Assembly (NCBI GenBank): GCA_910578865.1
Contig: CAJTRM010000012.1
Span: 30,985 to 94,984 of the forward strand
Length of the DNA stretch: 64,000 nucleotides
DNA from: an uncultured Dorea sp.
GTDB lineage: Bacteria; Bacillota_A; Clostridia; Lachnospirales; Lachnospiraceae
Reading direction: 5' to 3'
Shown: positions 42,756 to 51,259 of the stretch, one piece after another
Layout: every line of letters starts with the position of its first letter
Numbering within the stretch: position 1 is the stretch's first letter
Notes under the pieces: model-generated
What the model was told of the DNA's origin: nothing
Databases searched by the model: none
The model's input: the letters and a program-made list of their open reading frames with translations, nothing else
Made by a program: the position numbers and the translations under genes

Positions 42756-44036
42756 ATGGCAATCAACGGAATTAATTCTTACGGTATGGGATATTATAAT
42801 TATCAATCCTCGATCAATAATATCCGGCTTGCCCAGGCTTTATCCAAAAACACAAGATACATGCAGTCTGCTGCATCAATAAACGCACCGGTAACGGGAT
42901 CGCTGAAGTCAAGTATGAACTTTATGAGGGAGTACAACTCCAGCATGTCCGACCTGATGAGTGCGGCAAACTCATTGAGGAGCAGCAACAGTTCAGGAGT
43001 TATGAGTACACTCTCTGTATCAAGCTCTAACGAAGCCGTGGCAACTGCCACAAAGAAATTTGGATCCGGCCAGACGAAAGACATCACTCTTGATGTCACA
43101 CAGCTCGCACAGGCACAGACAAATGTAAGTACCGGCGTAAAAGGATCCGATGCCGCAACTTCAGATATGAACTTCACAGTTGGAAACGGCATCAAATCTG
43201 TGGATGTTAATGTAAGTGCCCTCAACAGCGACGGTTCTTCCAAGACAAACGCTCAGATGCTGAAAGAAGCCGCGGATCAGATCAACGCAGGCTCCGCCAA
43301 TGTACGGGCAAACGTTGTTCAGAAGGATGGTGTTGCTTCTCTGGAATTAACCGGAACATATACCGGAGCTTACAACGGCTTCGATGTAACCGGTGAACTT
43401 GGGGCTGCCAAAGGTCTGGACACTGTCAAGACCGAGGCTTTAGATTCCAAATATTCGGTAACGATAGATGGAAAGACGACCCAGCATGAGTCCTACAGCA
43501 ATGACATCTCTGTTGATTCTACCAGAATCGGTGTTTCGCTTAAGAGCACAGGAAAGACGACCATCAGTTCGGGTCTTGATTTCGAGAAGACGGCAGACGG
43601 CATCAGCAAGCTGGTGGACGCTTATAATTCATCATTGAAGCTTCTGAATGACAACTATGACCGCGGAACGGGTGTATATAAGCAGCTCCGCAACCTCGTC
43701 GGAGGACTTGGATCTGAAAAGTCTCTGGAAAAGCTTGGAATTACCGTAAACAAAGATGCGACCCTGAAGTTTGACAAGAGTGTCTTGCAGAAGAACATGA
43801 AGGAACATCCTTCCTTAACGAAGGATCTGATCTCAAGCGCTGCAAATATGGCATATAACAAAGGAGCCGCAGGTATGCGTGTGAATTCCAGTACATTGAT
43901 CAACAATGATATCGAGGCTGCTCAGACAGATGCTATGAACAATCCATATCAGGCGTTTAATATGTACTCAAAGACAGGCGCTTATACACTGAACAATTAT
44001 TATGCTCTCGGCATGATGATGAATTATCTGGTATAG
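42756..44036 (+). CDS. FliD-like flagellar cap-related protein
   Basis: 426 residues. The middle and C-terminus resemble FliD: a FliD_N-like stretch with KDITLDVTQLAQAQTNVS (about residues 105-125), then YKQLRNLVGGLG and LEKLGITVNKDATLKFDKS (about 320-350) and a closing helix, as in FliD_C. The first 90 residues are different: they start MAINGINSYGMGYYNYQSS and lack the usual SGLGSGLDID head. FliD caps the filament and folds flagellin. AAAGGAGGAG precedes the ATG, and a strong terminator follows. No other filament or basal-body gene is within the window, so it is either an extra cap or a repurposed secreted protein. Confidence 0.68.
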   Translation: MAINGINSYGMGYYNYQSSINNIRLAQALSKNTRYMQSAASINAPVTGSLKSSMNFMREYNSSMSDLMSAANSLRSSNSSGVMSTLSVSSSNEAVATATKKFGSGQTKDITLDVTQLAQAQTNVSTGVKGSDAATSDMNFTVGNGIKSVDVNVSALNSDGSSKTNAQMLKEAADQINAGSANVRANVVQKDGVASLELTGTYTGAYNGFDVTGELGAAKGLDTVKTEALDSKYSVTIDGKTTQHESYSNDISVDSTRIGVSLKSTGKTTISSGLDFEKTADGISKLVDAYNSSLKLLNDNYDRGTGVYKQLRNLVGGLGSEKSLEKLGITVNKDATLKFDKSVLQKNMKEHPSLTKDLISSAANMAYNKGAAGMRVNSSTLINNDIEAAQTDAMNNPYQAFNMYSKTGAYTLNNYYALGMMMNYLV

Positions 44037-44055
44037 GATATCCTTTTCAATGTTT

Positions 44056-44099
44056 ACAAAAACACCGCAAAAGCATTACTGCTTTTGCGGTGTTTTTGT
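44056..44099. terminator. Bidirectional terminator, fliD-like/kinase genes
   Basis: A perfect 19-bp stem (44056-44074 with 44081-44099) around six bases, with A5 and T5 at its feet. It ends the FliD-like gene on the plus strand and overlaps the last eight codons of the kinase gene on the minus strand. Confidence 0.92.
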
Positions 44100-44663
44100 T
44101 ATATCACATGTACTTTCAATACAAAAGGCTGCAAAATACTTCTCTTCCATCGGTATCCATCGTTCTGCAAACTGTTTCGCCTGTTTTTTGCCGTTCCGCT
44201 TTTCTATGCGCCGGATCTGCTCCTCCCTGTCAACAGAGAGAAATACCGTCAGATCCCAGTATCCTGCAAATTCCGGATGGCAGGAGTACGCTCCTTCCAC
44301 AAGGACCACCGGTGTCTTTCTGACATTTACAGAACCGCAAAAATCCATAATCCTGCAGTCAAAGACTCGATAGGAAAACGCTTCCCCTCTGCACAGCGGC
44401 TCTATCACTTCTTCTTTAAACCGTTCCCGGTCCACATTGCCGCCCGGCTCTTCCATCCGCTCTCTGGTCCGCTGTTCCGGCTGTAAAAAGAAATGATCCA
44501 TATGTATGACACTGCAGGAAAGACATTCCGCAAGTTCTTCTGCAAGCGTCGTCTTCCCGGATGCACATCTCCCGTCTACTGCAATGATATAGGAACTCTT
44601 TCTTTCCGAAAAGTCCTCTTTCTTGATTTTATTTAATATTACTGCCAGTATCTCTTCTGCCAT
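44076..44663 (-). CDS. P-loop kinase of the uridine kinase/nucleoside kinase type
   Basis: 195 residues. Walker A is AVDGRCASGKTTLAEELAE (about residues 28-46), followed by VIHMDHFFLQPEQR, the nucleoside-binding loop of uridine kinases, and VVLVEGAYSCHPE. It phosphorylates a nucleoside or a related small hydroxyl compound such as a vitamin precursor. The start lies one base past the stop of the ECF S-component gene, so both are co-translated. A salvage role in which the kinase traps the imported compound is likely. The C-terminal codons lie inside the terminator stem. Confidence 0.8.
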   Translation of the reverse strand: MAEEILAVILNKIKKEDFSERKSSYIIAVDGRCASGKTTLAEELAECLSCSVIHMDHFFLQPEQRTRERMEEPGGNVDRERFKEEVIEPLCRGEAFSYRVFDCRIMDFCGSVNVRKTPVVLVEGAYSCHPEFAGYWDLTVFLSVDREEQIRRIEKRNGKKQAKQFAERWIPMEEKYFAAFCIESTCDITKTPQKQ

Positions 44664-44664
44664 A

Positions 44665-45237
44665 TTAATTCTCCATATATACAGCTTCCTTTTCCGAAGT
44701 CCTTTTGTGAAACGGCACCAGACCTGTCCGGTGGAGTGAAACCATGACCGCAGGGATCAGTACAAGCTGAAGTATGATCCCCGGAACTGCATTCAGCACG
44801 GCTCCGGCCACAAACATCTGCCATGTAAATGCATTCCCGCCTATACCAAGCAGGATCACCTCCGCAATTCCCCACACAATCCTTCCGCACAGCATTGCTG
44901 CGATCAGAGAACGATACAGGGCAATCATACACTGCCAGCGGGAACGGCCATAAAGGAAGCCCGATACAAAACCATACGCGGCAAGCTCAAAGGTCATCGC
45001 CAGGGCAATCGGATAGAGCGGCGGCATTCCAAATGCAAAGGAACGCAGCAGCGGCAGGATCATACCTACAGCCAGGCCATAAGGCCACCCACAGATCAAT
45101 CCGCACAGGAAAACAGGCAAATGCATAGGAAGCAGCATATTGCCGATCTGAGGCACCTGCCCGGTAAAAAAGGGTAATACCAGACCGATTGCTATAAATA
45201 TTGCTGACAATGTTAATTTTTGCGTTGTGTTCTTCAT
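44665..45237 (-). CDS. ECF transporter substrate-binding (S) component
   Basis: 190 residues from the ATG at 45237, with AAAAGGAGAA upstream; the longest frame adds 60 residues of atypical sequence. Six membrane helices and the segment GNMLLPMHLPVFLCGLICGWPYGLAVG are typical of S components, which capture vitamins or nucleosides at nanomolar affinity and share the EcfAAT module encoded elsewhere. It directly precedes the kinase gene. The substrate is unknown, and I see no riboswitch in the leader. Confidence 0.85.
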   Translation of the reverse strand: MKNTTQKLTLSAIFIAIGLVLPFFTGQVPQIGNMLLPMHLPVFLCGLICGWPYGLAVGMILPLLRSFAFGMPPLYPIALAMTFELAAYGFVSGFLYGRSRWQCMIALYRSLIAAMLCGRIVWGIAEVILLGIGGNAFTWQMFVAGAVLNAVPGIILQLVLIPAVMVSLHRTGLVPFHKRTSEKEAVYMEN

Positions 45238-45376
45238 ATTATTCTCCTTTTCCATATCATCCAGACAATCATAACACATTTTATTGGATATTAGCCAGAA
45301 AAATAACTTCCGGCCAAAAGGAAATGATTGGATGACGGAAACATATAGATTGACATTTTCATTATAATTATCTGAC

Positions 45377-45405
45377 TTGTCAGATATTAGTATATGTCGT
45401 ATAAT
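45377..45405 (+). promoter_or_regulatory. Promoter of the xpaC-vWA-telA operon
   Basis: TTGTCA (45377-45382), 17 bases, TATAAT (45400-45405), 39 bases before the TTG start at 45444. Five of six and six of six matches with ideal spacing. Confidence 0.85.
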
Positions 45406-45443
45406 GTAGAATAACAAATATACTTTAGGCGGGAGGAGATAGA

Positions 45444-46175
45444 TTGAACAAATACATCAAATTAATTGCCGCTAATCTGTGCATCGCAATTCTGGCAGTG
45501 ATTCTTTATTCGCCGGGCCTCATATGCCTCAGAATATCAGATTACAGCATATTCCGGGCCGGTATGTCCATCATCGCCGCCCTCGCACTGATTGGTGCTT
45601 TCTTTTTTATAAACCTCAGGCTGCTGAAAGAACCGAACCAAAAGCCTGTGACTCTGAAAGACGTCCCGGACCTTGACAGGGCCAAGGATATCCTGAAAAG
45701 CCACTGGGACAGCAAATATTTCGGCAGCATGGCCAGGACTGCTTCCGAACAGCTCGACCGGATCTTCAAATGCCGCCGCCGGCTGTCCGACCTTCTGGAT
45801 CAGAAATTCACAAAAGGAACCATGAGCTGGGACAAATTCAACAGTGTGGCAGAAGCCGCCGAAACCGCCGCCATAAAAAATGTCGTGGCAATGGCAAACA
45901 GGATGCGGCTTTTTGATGAAAAAGAGTATGCAAGGCTTCAGCATTACCGGGAGGATGATATTCCCGACGATATCCAGGAAGAACAACTGAAGCTTTATCA
46001 AAAAAATTCTGACAATGTCAGATCCACAATTTCCCTCAACGAGAAGATCCTGTTAAAGCTGGACGCACTGGCTATGGAGGTCTCCTCTTCTGCTTCCGGC
46101 GAAGACGCGGACCTGAACAATGATCTGTTGAATGAGATCGGAAAACTTATCGACGAAACAAAGTATTATCAGTAA
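45444..46175 (+). CDS. XpaC-like protein (5-bromo-4-chloroindolyl phosphate hydrolysis family)
   Basis: 243 residues starting at TTG, which has GGGAGGAG seven bases upstream. Two membrane helices (about 6-30 and 36-58) are followed by a cytoplasmic helical domain with KDILKSHWDSKYFGSMARTASEQLDRIFKCRRRL. In Bacillus subtilis, XpaC is encoded next to the TelA relative YaaN; the same pair occurs here with a vWA gene between. The biochemical activity of the family is not established, and the family name reflects a phenotype. The vWA start is 20 bases downstream. Confidence 0.72.
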   Translation: MNKYIKLIAANLCIAILAVILYSPGLICLRISDYSIFRAGMSIIAALALIGAFFFINLRLLKEPNQKPVTLKDVPDLDRAKDILKSHWDSKYFGSMARTASEQLDRIFKCRRRLSDLLDQKFTKGTMSWDKFNSVAEAAETAAIKNVVAMANRMRLFDEKEYARLQHYREDDIPDDIQEEQLKLYQKNSDNVRSTISLNEKILLKLDALAMEVSSSASGEDADLNNDLLNEIGKLIDETKYYQ

Positions 46176-46195
46176 AATTACCGGAGGAACTGTCT

Positions 46196-47881
46196 ATGAA
46201 CAAGAAAACTATAGGAATTTTAATCGGCATTATTGTAATCGTATGTGCCGCAGTATTCGGAGGAATCTATGCAACACGCAACATCGGCAAATCCGACCGA
46301 GTCCTGTCAGAAGAAAATGCTGAAAAACGCCTGGATAACATGGTAGATGTCATCAACCCAGAAACGGGAACTCCCGTCAAATCACCGATTGAATACGATT
46401 CTGTCGAGGATGAGGCTGCCGAGCTCCCGGATATTGATACCTGCCCTGTGGAAGTAGAAGCAACGACACAACTGTGTGCCGAGATTTTCTCCTCCCCGGA
46501 GAAAGCAGGCTCAGGGACCGACGGCTGGCTCTGCGAAATGGCAGAGGAATTCAACAGCAAAGGATACCAGGTGGACGGGCAGAGTGTATCTGTCCGGATA
46601 CGGAAAGTCAACAGCGGGCAGGCGCTTGACTATATTGCCTCCGGCAAAGCTGTTCCGGAGGGCTTTGCACCTTCCAGCATGCTCTGGGTGAATATGCTGA
46701 ATGCGAAAGGCACTGCCACCGAAACCGTATCGGAAAGTCTGGTAGGCAATGTCGCCGGCATCCTGCTCTCTCCGGAGATTTATGACCAGATTATAGGCAA
46801 ATACGGAGCAGTAGACCTGAAAGCTATTACAGAAGCCACAGAAGCCGGCGAACTGGCAATGGGCTACACCAATCCTTTCGCCAGCAGCGCAGGGCTGAAT
46901 TTCCTGATCTGTACTCTTGAGAGATATGATCTGCAAAATCCCCTGTCCGAAACAGCCACCGCAGGCTTCCAGAAATTCCAGAAAAATGTTCCGTTTGTGG
47001 CGCTGACCACCATGCAGATGCGCGAAGCGGCAGAAAACGGCTCCCTGGACGGTTTTATCATGGAATACCAGTCTTACATCAATGATACCGTGCTGTCCAA
47101 AAATTATAAATTTACCCCTTACGGCTACCGGCACGATAACCCTTTGGTAACCATGGAATCTGCAAGCCCGCAGCAAAAAGAGATCTTAAATCTTTTTGCA
47201 CAGCACTGTACAACAGAGGATGCCAGATCAAGGGCAGGTGAATATGGTTTTAACGGCATGAATGATTACATCTGCGAATATGAAGCCGTCCCCGGCGAAG
47301 TCCTGACCGCAGCCCAGAAACTTTATAAGACAAACAAGGATAATGGCCGTCCGGTCATCGGCGTATTTGTCACAGACGTGTCCGGCAGTATGTACGGCGA
47401 ACCGCTGGTTGCCCTGCAGGATTCCCTGATCAACAGTATGAAGTACATCAATGCAGATAACTACATCGGGCTTGTAAGCTATTCAGACCGGGTAACGATA
47501 GAGCTTCCTATAGAAAAATTCGATATGGAACATCAGACCTACTTCAAAGGAACTGTAGAAAATCTGAACGCCACTGGGGGAACCGCTACTTTTGACGCTA
47601 TCTGCGTTGCTCTGGATATGGTCAATAAAAAAATGGAAGAATCCCCGGATGCTAAACCAATGCTGTTTGTCTTAAGTGACGGGGACACCAACTCAGGGTA
47701 CGGCCTGAATGATATCCGCGATGTGCTGAGCGGACTCAAAATACCAGTATATACCATCGGCTATAATGCCGACCTGGCTGCACTCCAGAGCATCAGTTCC
47801 ATCAATGAAGCAGCAAGCATCGACGCATCGACCGACGACGTTATTTACCAGCTAAAGACCCTGTTTAATGCAAATATGTAA
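46196..47881 (+). CDS. Membrane-anchored substrate-binding-like plus vWA domain protein
   Basis: 561 residues. One N-terminal helix (about 5-27) with no lipobox anchors the protein. Residues 80-370 resemble a periplasmic-binding fold (VSVRIRKVNSGQALDYIASG, MLWVNMLNAKG). A von Willebrand A domain follows at about 385-555, with a complete MIDAS: D394-V-S396-G-S398, the NATGGTATFD threonine, and LSDGDTNSG. It probably binds a ligand or protein partner through a metal outside the membrane. It lies between XpaC and TelA relatives, 14 bases before the latter. GGAGGAACTGTCT precedes the ATG. Confidence 0.85.
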   Translation: MNKKTIGILIGIIVIVCAAVFGGIYATRNIGKSDRVLSEENAEKRLDNMVDVINPETGTPVKSPIEYDSVEDEAAELPDIDTCPVEVEATTQLCAEIFSSPEKAGSGTDGWLCEMAEEFNSKGYQVDGQSVSVRIRKVNSGQALDYIASGKAVPEGFAPSSMLWVNMLNAKGTATETVSESLVGNVAGILLSPEIYDQIIGKYGAVDLKAITEATEAGELAMGYTNPFASSAGLNFLICTLERYDLQNPLSETATAGFQKFQKNVPFVALTTMQMREAAENGSLDGFIMEYQSYINDTVLSKNYKFTPYGYRHDNPLVTMESASPQQKEILNLFAQHCTTEDARSRAGEYGFNGMNDYICEYEAVPGEVLTAAQKLYKTNKDNGRPVIGVFVTDVSGSMYGEPLVALQDSLINSMKYINADNYIGLVSYSDRVTIELPIEKFDMEHQTYFKGTVENLNATGGTATFDAICVALDMVNKKMEESPDAKPMLFVLSDGDTNSGYGLNDIRDVLSGLKIPVYTIGYNADLAALQSISSINEAASIDASTDDVIYQLKTLFNANM

Positions 47882-47894
47882 AAGGAGAACGCTT

Positions 47895-49037
47895 ATGAGT
47901 GGATTTACATTAGATTTACCAAATACAGAAGTAATCAAAAAAGAGGTGGCGGCAGAACTGGCTCCCACCGCCGAGGAAAAGACAGTGATCACCAATGCCG
48001 TGAAGGACAAGGCCGACCAGATCATGGCCGTAGATCTGGATTCTCTTGCACAGCGCCGGGAATTTGTCCAGGTGGTTGAAACCTTCGGAGCAGATATTAT
48101 AAAGCAGTCACAGTCTAAAAACAGCATCCTCCAGAAACGCATGGGAGAATTCAGCCGTGCCGGAGGGGAATCCGGAGAGGTTGCAAAGGGCCTGGAAGAC
48201 TTGTCCGTCAAGATGCGGGATCTGGATCCGTCCGGACTTGATTTTACCAAAACCGGCGTCCTTGGAAAAGTATTTAATCCCATCCGACGGTATTTCGAGC
48301 GGTTCAAGACCGCCGATGCGGAGATCGCCGGTATCGTAAAAAGCCTGGAAAAAGGACGCTCTATCTTAAAGAACGACAATACAACACTTGAGATTGAACA
48401 GGCTTCCATGCGTGACCTGACCAAACAGCTGACACAGAAGATCGAACTCGGCACGCAGCTCGACAGCTACCTGACAAACGCTGTAGAAAACGCCAGGATT
48501 TCCGGGGACTCTGAGGAACGGATCAAGTTTGTAGATGAAGAAATTCTATTTCCTCTCAGGCAGCGTCTCATGGATTTCCAGCAGCTCCTTGTCGTAAACC
48601 AGCAGGGAATCATTGCCATGGAGGTAATACGCAAAAACAATCTGGAGTTGATTCGGGCGGTAGACCGTGCACAGACTGTAACAGTGGCGGCGCTGCGGGT
48701 GGCAGTCACAGTGGCAGGTGCATTGTACAACCAGAAGATCGTACTGGAAAAGGTGCAGATGCTGAATGAGACAACGAACACTATGATCAGCGCCACATCC
48801 AAAATGCTGAAAGAGCAGGGCACCGCGATCCAGAGAGAGGCGGCAGAAGCCAGCATCTCCCCTGACACGTTAAAACAGGCCTTTGCAGACACACTTTCTG
48901 CTCTGGATGATATCAGTACCTATAAGACAAAAGCACTCCCACAGATGGCACAGACCATCCAGGACTTCCGGATGATCGCAGATGAAGGTGAACGTCAACT
49001 CACAAAAATGGAGAAAGGAAAAGCCCTGGAATTTTAA
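47895..49037 (+). CDS. TelA/YaaN family protein (toxic anion resistance)
   Basis: 380 residues from the ATG at 47895, which has AAAGGAGA; a longer frame overlaps the vWA stop and lacks a site. It is a mostly helical soluble protein with GKVFNPIRRYFERFKTADAEI and the long coiled region LVVNQQGIIAMEVIRKNNLELIR, both typical of TelA. TelA relatives are linked to resistance to tellurite, cell-wall antibiotics and nisin, in Ter-type stress systems, by an unknown mechanism. It closes the xpaC-vWA-telA operon. Confidence 0.9.
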   Translation: MSGFTLDLPNTEVIKKEVAAELAPTAEEKTVITNAVKDKADQIMAVDLDSLAQRREFVQVVETFGADIIKQSQSKNSILQKRMGEFSRAGGESGEVAKGLEDLSVKMRDLDPSGLDFTKTGVLGKVFNPIRRYFERFKTADAEIAGIVKSLEKGRSILKNDNTTLEIEQASMRDLTKQLTQKIELGTQLDSYLTNAVENARISGDSEERIKFVDEEILFPLRQRLMDFQQLLVVNQQGIIAMEVIRKNNLELIRAVDRAQTVTVAALRVAVTVAGALYNQKIVLEKVQMLNETTNTMISATSKMLKEQGTAIQREAAEASISPDTLKQAFADTLSALDDISTYKTKALPQMAQTIQDFRMIADEGERQLTKMEKGKALEF

Positions 49038-49061
49038 ATGACCCTATTTTAGAAAAAAGCA

Positions 49062-49093
49062 GAGCCGGGAACCTGTTTTCAAGTTCCCGGCTC
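49062..49093. terminator. Terminator between telA and the surface-protein genes
   Basis: GAGCCGGGAAC (49062-49072) pairs perfectly with 49083-49093. On the minus strand GCTTTTTTCT follows. It separates the convergent telA and surface-protein genes. Confidence 0.85.
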
Positions 49094-49146
49094 AAATATT
49101 CTCTTCTAAATCTATAGCAGCCACGCATCCCGCCCCCAGTTTCTGT

Positions 49147-51219
49147 TTAATATGGGCGCGGCGTTCTCCGGATCAACCGGATGACATCAAGCTGCTGTTT
49201 CCTTTCCAGGGCTATCATAACCGCTAAAAAGCATAAAGCCATCGCCGTATAGAAGCCTACCGGGGCAACATCACCGGTTCTCAGAGCATTTCCTTTTGCC
49301 TGGTTCGATGTTCCGGTGCCCGTCGTGGTGTTGGTTGTTCCGGGACTGGTTGTTCTGCTGCCGTTAGTTCCGCTTGTGTTGGTATTTCTTGTATTCGGAT
49401 TTGTGGTACCGGTATTTCCGGTACTTGAATTTCCGCCTCCCGGATTATTAGTACCCGGATTATCGGTACCCGGATCCTGACCCGGATTTGGATTATCAGG
49501 ATCTTTTTCGTTATCCTGATAGACCAGTGCGTACGTTGAAAAACGATCTGTATCAATTGTAACCGTATCCTCATTATCATCAATATCGTACAGGACAGAA
49601 GCCTCTCCTGCGTGAACTCTGATGATCCGGAAGTTTCTTACCTTGGTGCTGTCTGTATTTTTCAGATTGCCCGGCACCTGTATCACAAGCCGGATGCTTC
49701 CTCCCGGCACTTCCTCTACCTGATATGAATCAGCTCCTATCAACTTTTCAAGACTGATATCAAGATATTCTCCAACCTGGTAGCCGTCGAGTTTCCCCTC
49801 AATCAGCTCTTTATCCTTTTCACTTACACTGTCTTTCGCATTCTCCACAGTAAGACGTATTGTAATGTCTGTTCCTTTTTCTGCCTGCTCTTTCTCAGAT
49901 GCTGTCAAAACAGCGCTCTGCAGCCCCTCGATCGATGTAGCGATACTGATACTCGGTACCTCTCCTCTTTTTTTGACTTCTTTATCGATTACACCTGGAT
50001 TTACTATAACAGGAATTTCTTCTGTCCTCGTTACATAAGCACATATACGGCACTTGTAAGTCATGAGTCCGGGATCTGTCTCTGTTGGCTCCTCCGTCAC
50101 TGTCCCGCCGTCCTCTTCATGCTCTGCTTCGTTTGCCTTCGTTCCGCAGGCTTCGCACTCGCGCCAATGATTCTTATCGTCAGTCTGCCAATCTTGTTTA
50201 TAATCATGGGCAGCGGTTGTAGGTGCATATTGTGTCATATAACATACGTAGTCTTTCCACTGGTTCGCTTCCTTATATGCATCTATGCTGTCTCCCGGTA
50301 CGACAAGCCCTCTCCGCCCATCACTCATAAACTTACAGTCATCAAACATTCCCGCCGAGATCAACGGAGGGGTCTTCCCCCGCAGATATACCGCATCAAT
50401 TCCCTCGCACTGTTCAAACGCCGCTCCCCGAATCTCCGTCACGTCTTCTTTAATTTCAACTGATTTCACACGAGCTCTCTCATCCTCGGTAGCATTACTG
50501 CTCCAGTCATCCATCCCGTCCTGGCTTGAGATCGTCAGGCGGCCGGCGCCGTCCAGTGACCAGTCCTGCCAGGAAGCATACGCAGTCCTTACGGATGTAA
50601 CCTTCGCCGAAAAGTCAAAATCCGTATTGCCCTTATCCGAAGTAACCCACCGTTGAAAGACATAGCCTGCTTTTGTGGGAGGCGTCGGCTCCGGCAAATC
50701 TGAACCTTGTCTGTAATATGCAGAGTTCAATAATCGGTCTCCGTCTACAAAATAGCATCCGTAACGATCCTCAGAAAGAGTGATATCTGTATCACCAGCA
50801 GTAGTAATGATACCTGTTAATTTTTCACCGGAAAATTCAGATATAAATGCCTGAATATCCTTAGGTACTATAACCGTATACTTCACAGTCACATATCCGT
50901 TGCTTTCCCATTCAGTTTCAACACATTCTTTATTATTTGACGTATAAGATGTTGTGGTACCTGAAACCTTCAAGACCAAATTATTAGCGCCCATATAAGC
51001 CCTTGCAGCTCTTTTTGCATTATCTCCAAAAGTCGTGTCACCCACAAACCGCACTTCCATTGTCACTGTTTTCGTATCGTCCTCTGCCAGTACGTCCAGT
51101 GACTCCAGCCCTTGAGCAAGCCCCACTATAAGCGCGGCCGAACATAATACTGCAGCAGCTTTCTTCAGCCAGTTTTTTCCCAACCGGTCTTTTTTTCCTT
51201 CCGGATTCCTTGTTCCCAA
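49147..51219 (-). CDS. Cell-wall-anchored surface protein with InlB and BspA-type repeats (paralogue 1)
   Basis: 690 residues starting at TTG with GGGGGAC upstream. Signal peptide (WLKKAAAVLCSAALIVG). Then an unknown beta domain (40-170), an InlB-type repeat (PPTKAGYVFQRWVTSD), a BspA-type leucine-rich unit (VTEIRGAAFEQCEGIDAVYL, about 255-300), a Cys-ribbon (CEACGT...YKCRICAY), a domain rich in acidic residues (about 420-570), and a Thr/Asn/Gly linker. The end reads ALRTGDVAPVGFY, a hydrophobic helix and basic RRTPRPY. This is a sortase-signal layout without LPXTG. The paralogue starts 40 bases upstream. An adhesin role is likely. Confidence 0.85.
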   Translation of the reverse strand: MGTRNPEGKKDRLGKNWLKKAAAVLCSAALIVGLAQGLESLDVLAEDDTKTVTMEVRFVGDTTFGDNAKRAARAYMGANNLVLKVSGTTTSYTSNNKECVETEWESNGYVTVKYTVIVPKDIQAFISEFSGEKLTGIITTAGDTDITLSEDRYGCYFVDGDRLLNSAYYRQGSDLPEPTPPTKAGYVFQRWVTSDKGNTDFDFSAKVTSVRTAYASWQDWSLDGAGRLTISSQDGMDDWSSNATEDERARVKSVEIKEDVTEIRGAAFEQCEGIDAVYLRGKTPPLISAGMFDDCKFMSDGRRGLVVPGDSIDAYKEANQWKDYVCYMTQYAPTTAAHDYKQDWQTDDKNHWRECEACGTKANEAEHEEDGGTVTEEPTETDPGLMTYKCRICAYVTRTEEIPVIVNPGVIDKEVKKRGEVPSISIATSIEGLQSAVLTASEKEQAEKGTDITIRLTVENAKDSVSEKDKELIEGKLDGYQVGEYLDISLEKLIGADSYQVEEVPGGSIRLVIQVPGNLKNTDSTKVRNFRIIRVHAGEASVLYDIDDNEDTVTIDTDRFSTYALVYQDNEKDPDNPNPGQDPGTDNPGTNNPGGGNSSTGNTGTTNPNTRNTNTSGTNGSRTTSPGTTNTTTGTGTSNQAKGNALRTGDVAPVGFYTAMALCFLAVMIALERKQQLDVIRLIRRTPRPY

Positions 51220-51259
51220 CTTAAGTCCCCCATTTCACAATTTCACACTTAACTAACGT

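Noticed and set aside
45444..49037. Anti-phage defence island
   Set aside because: No nuclease, toxin, reverse transcriptase or sensor ATPase is present; TelA and vWA proteins are better explained by envelope stress, though defence is not excluded.
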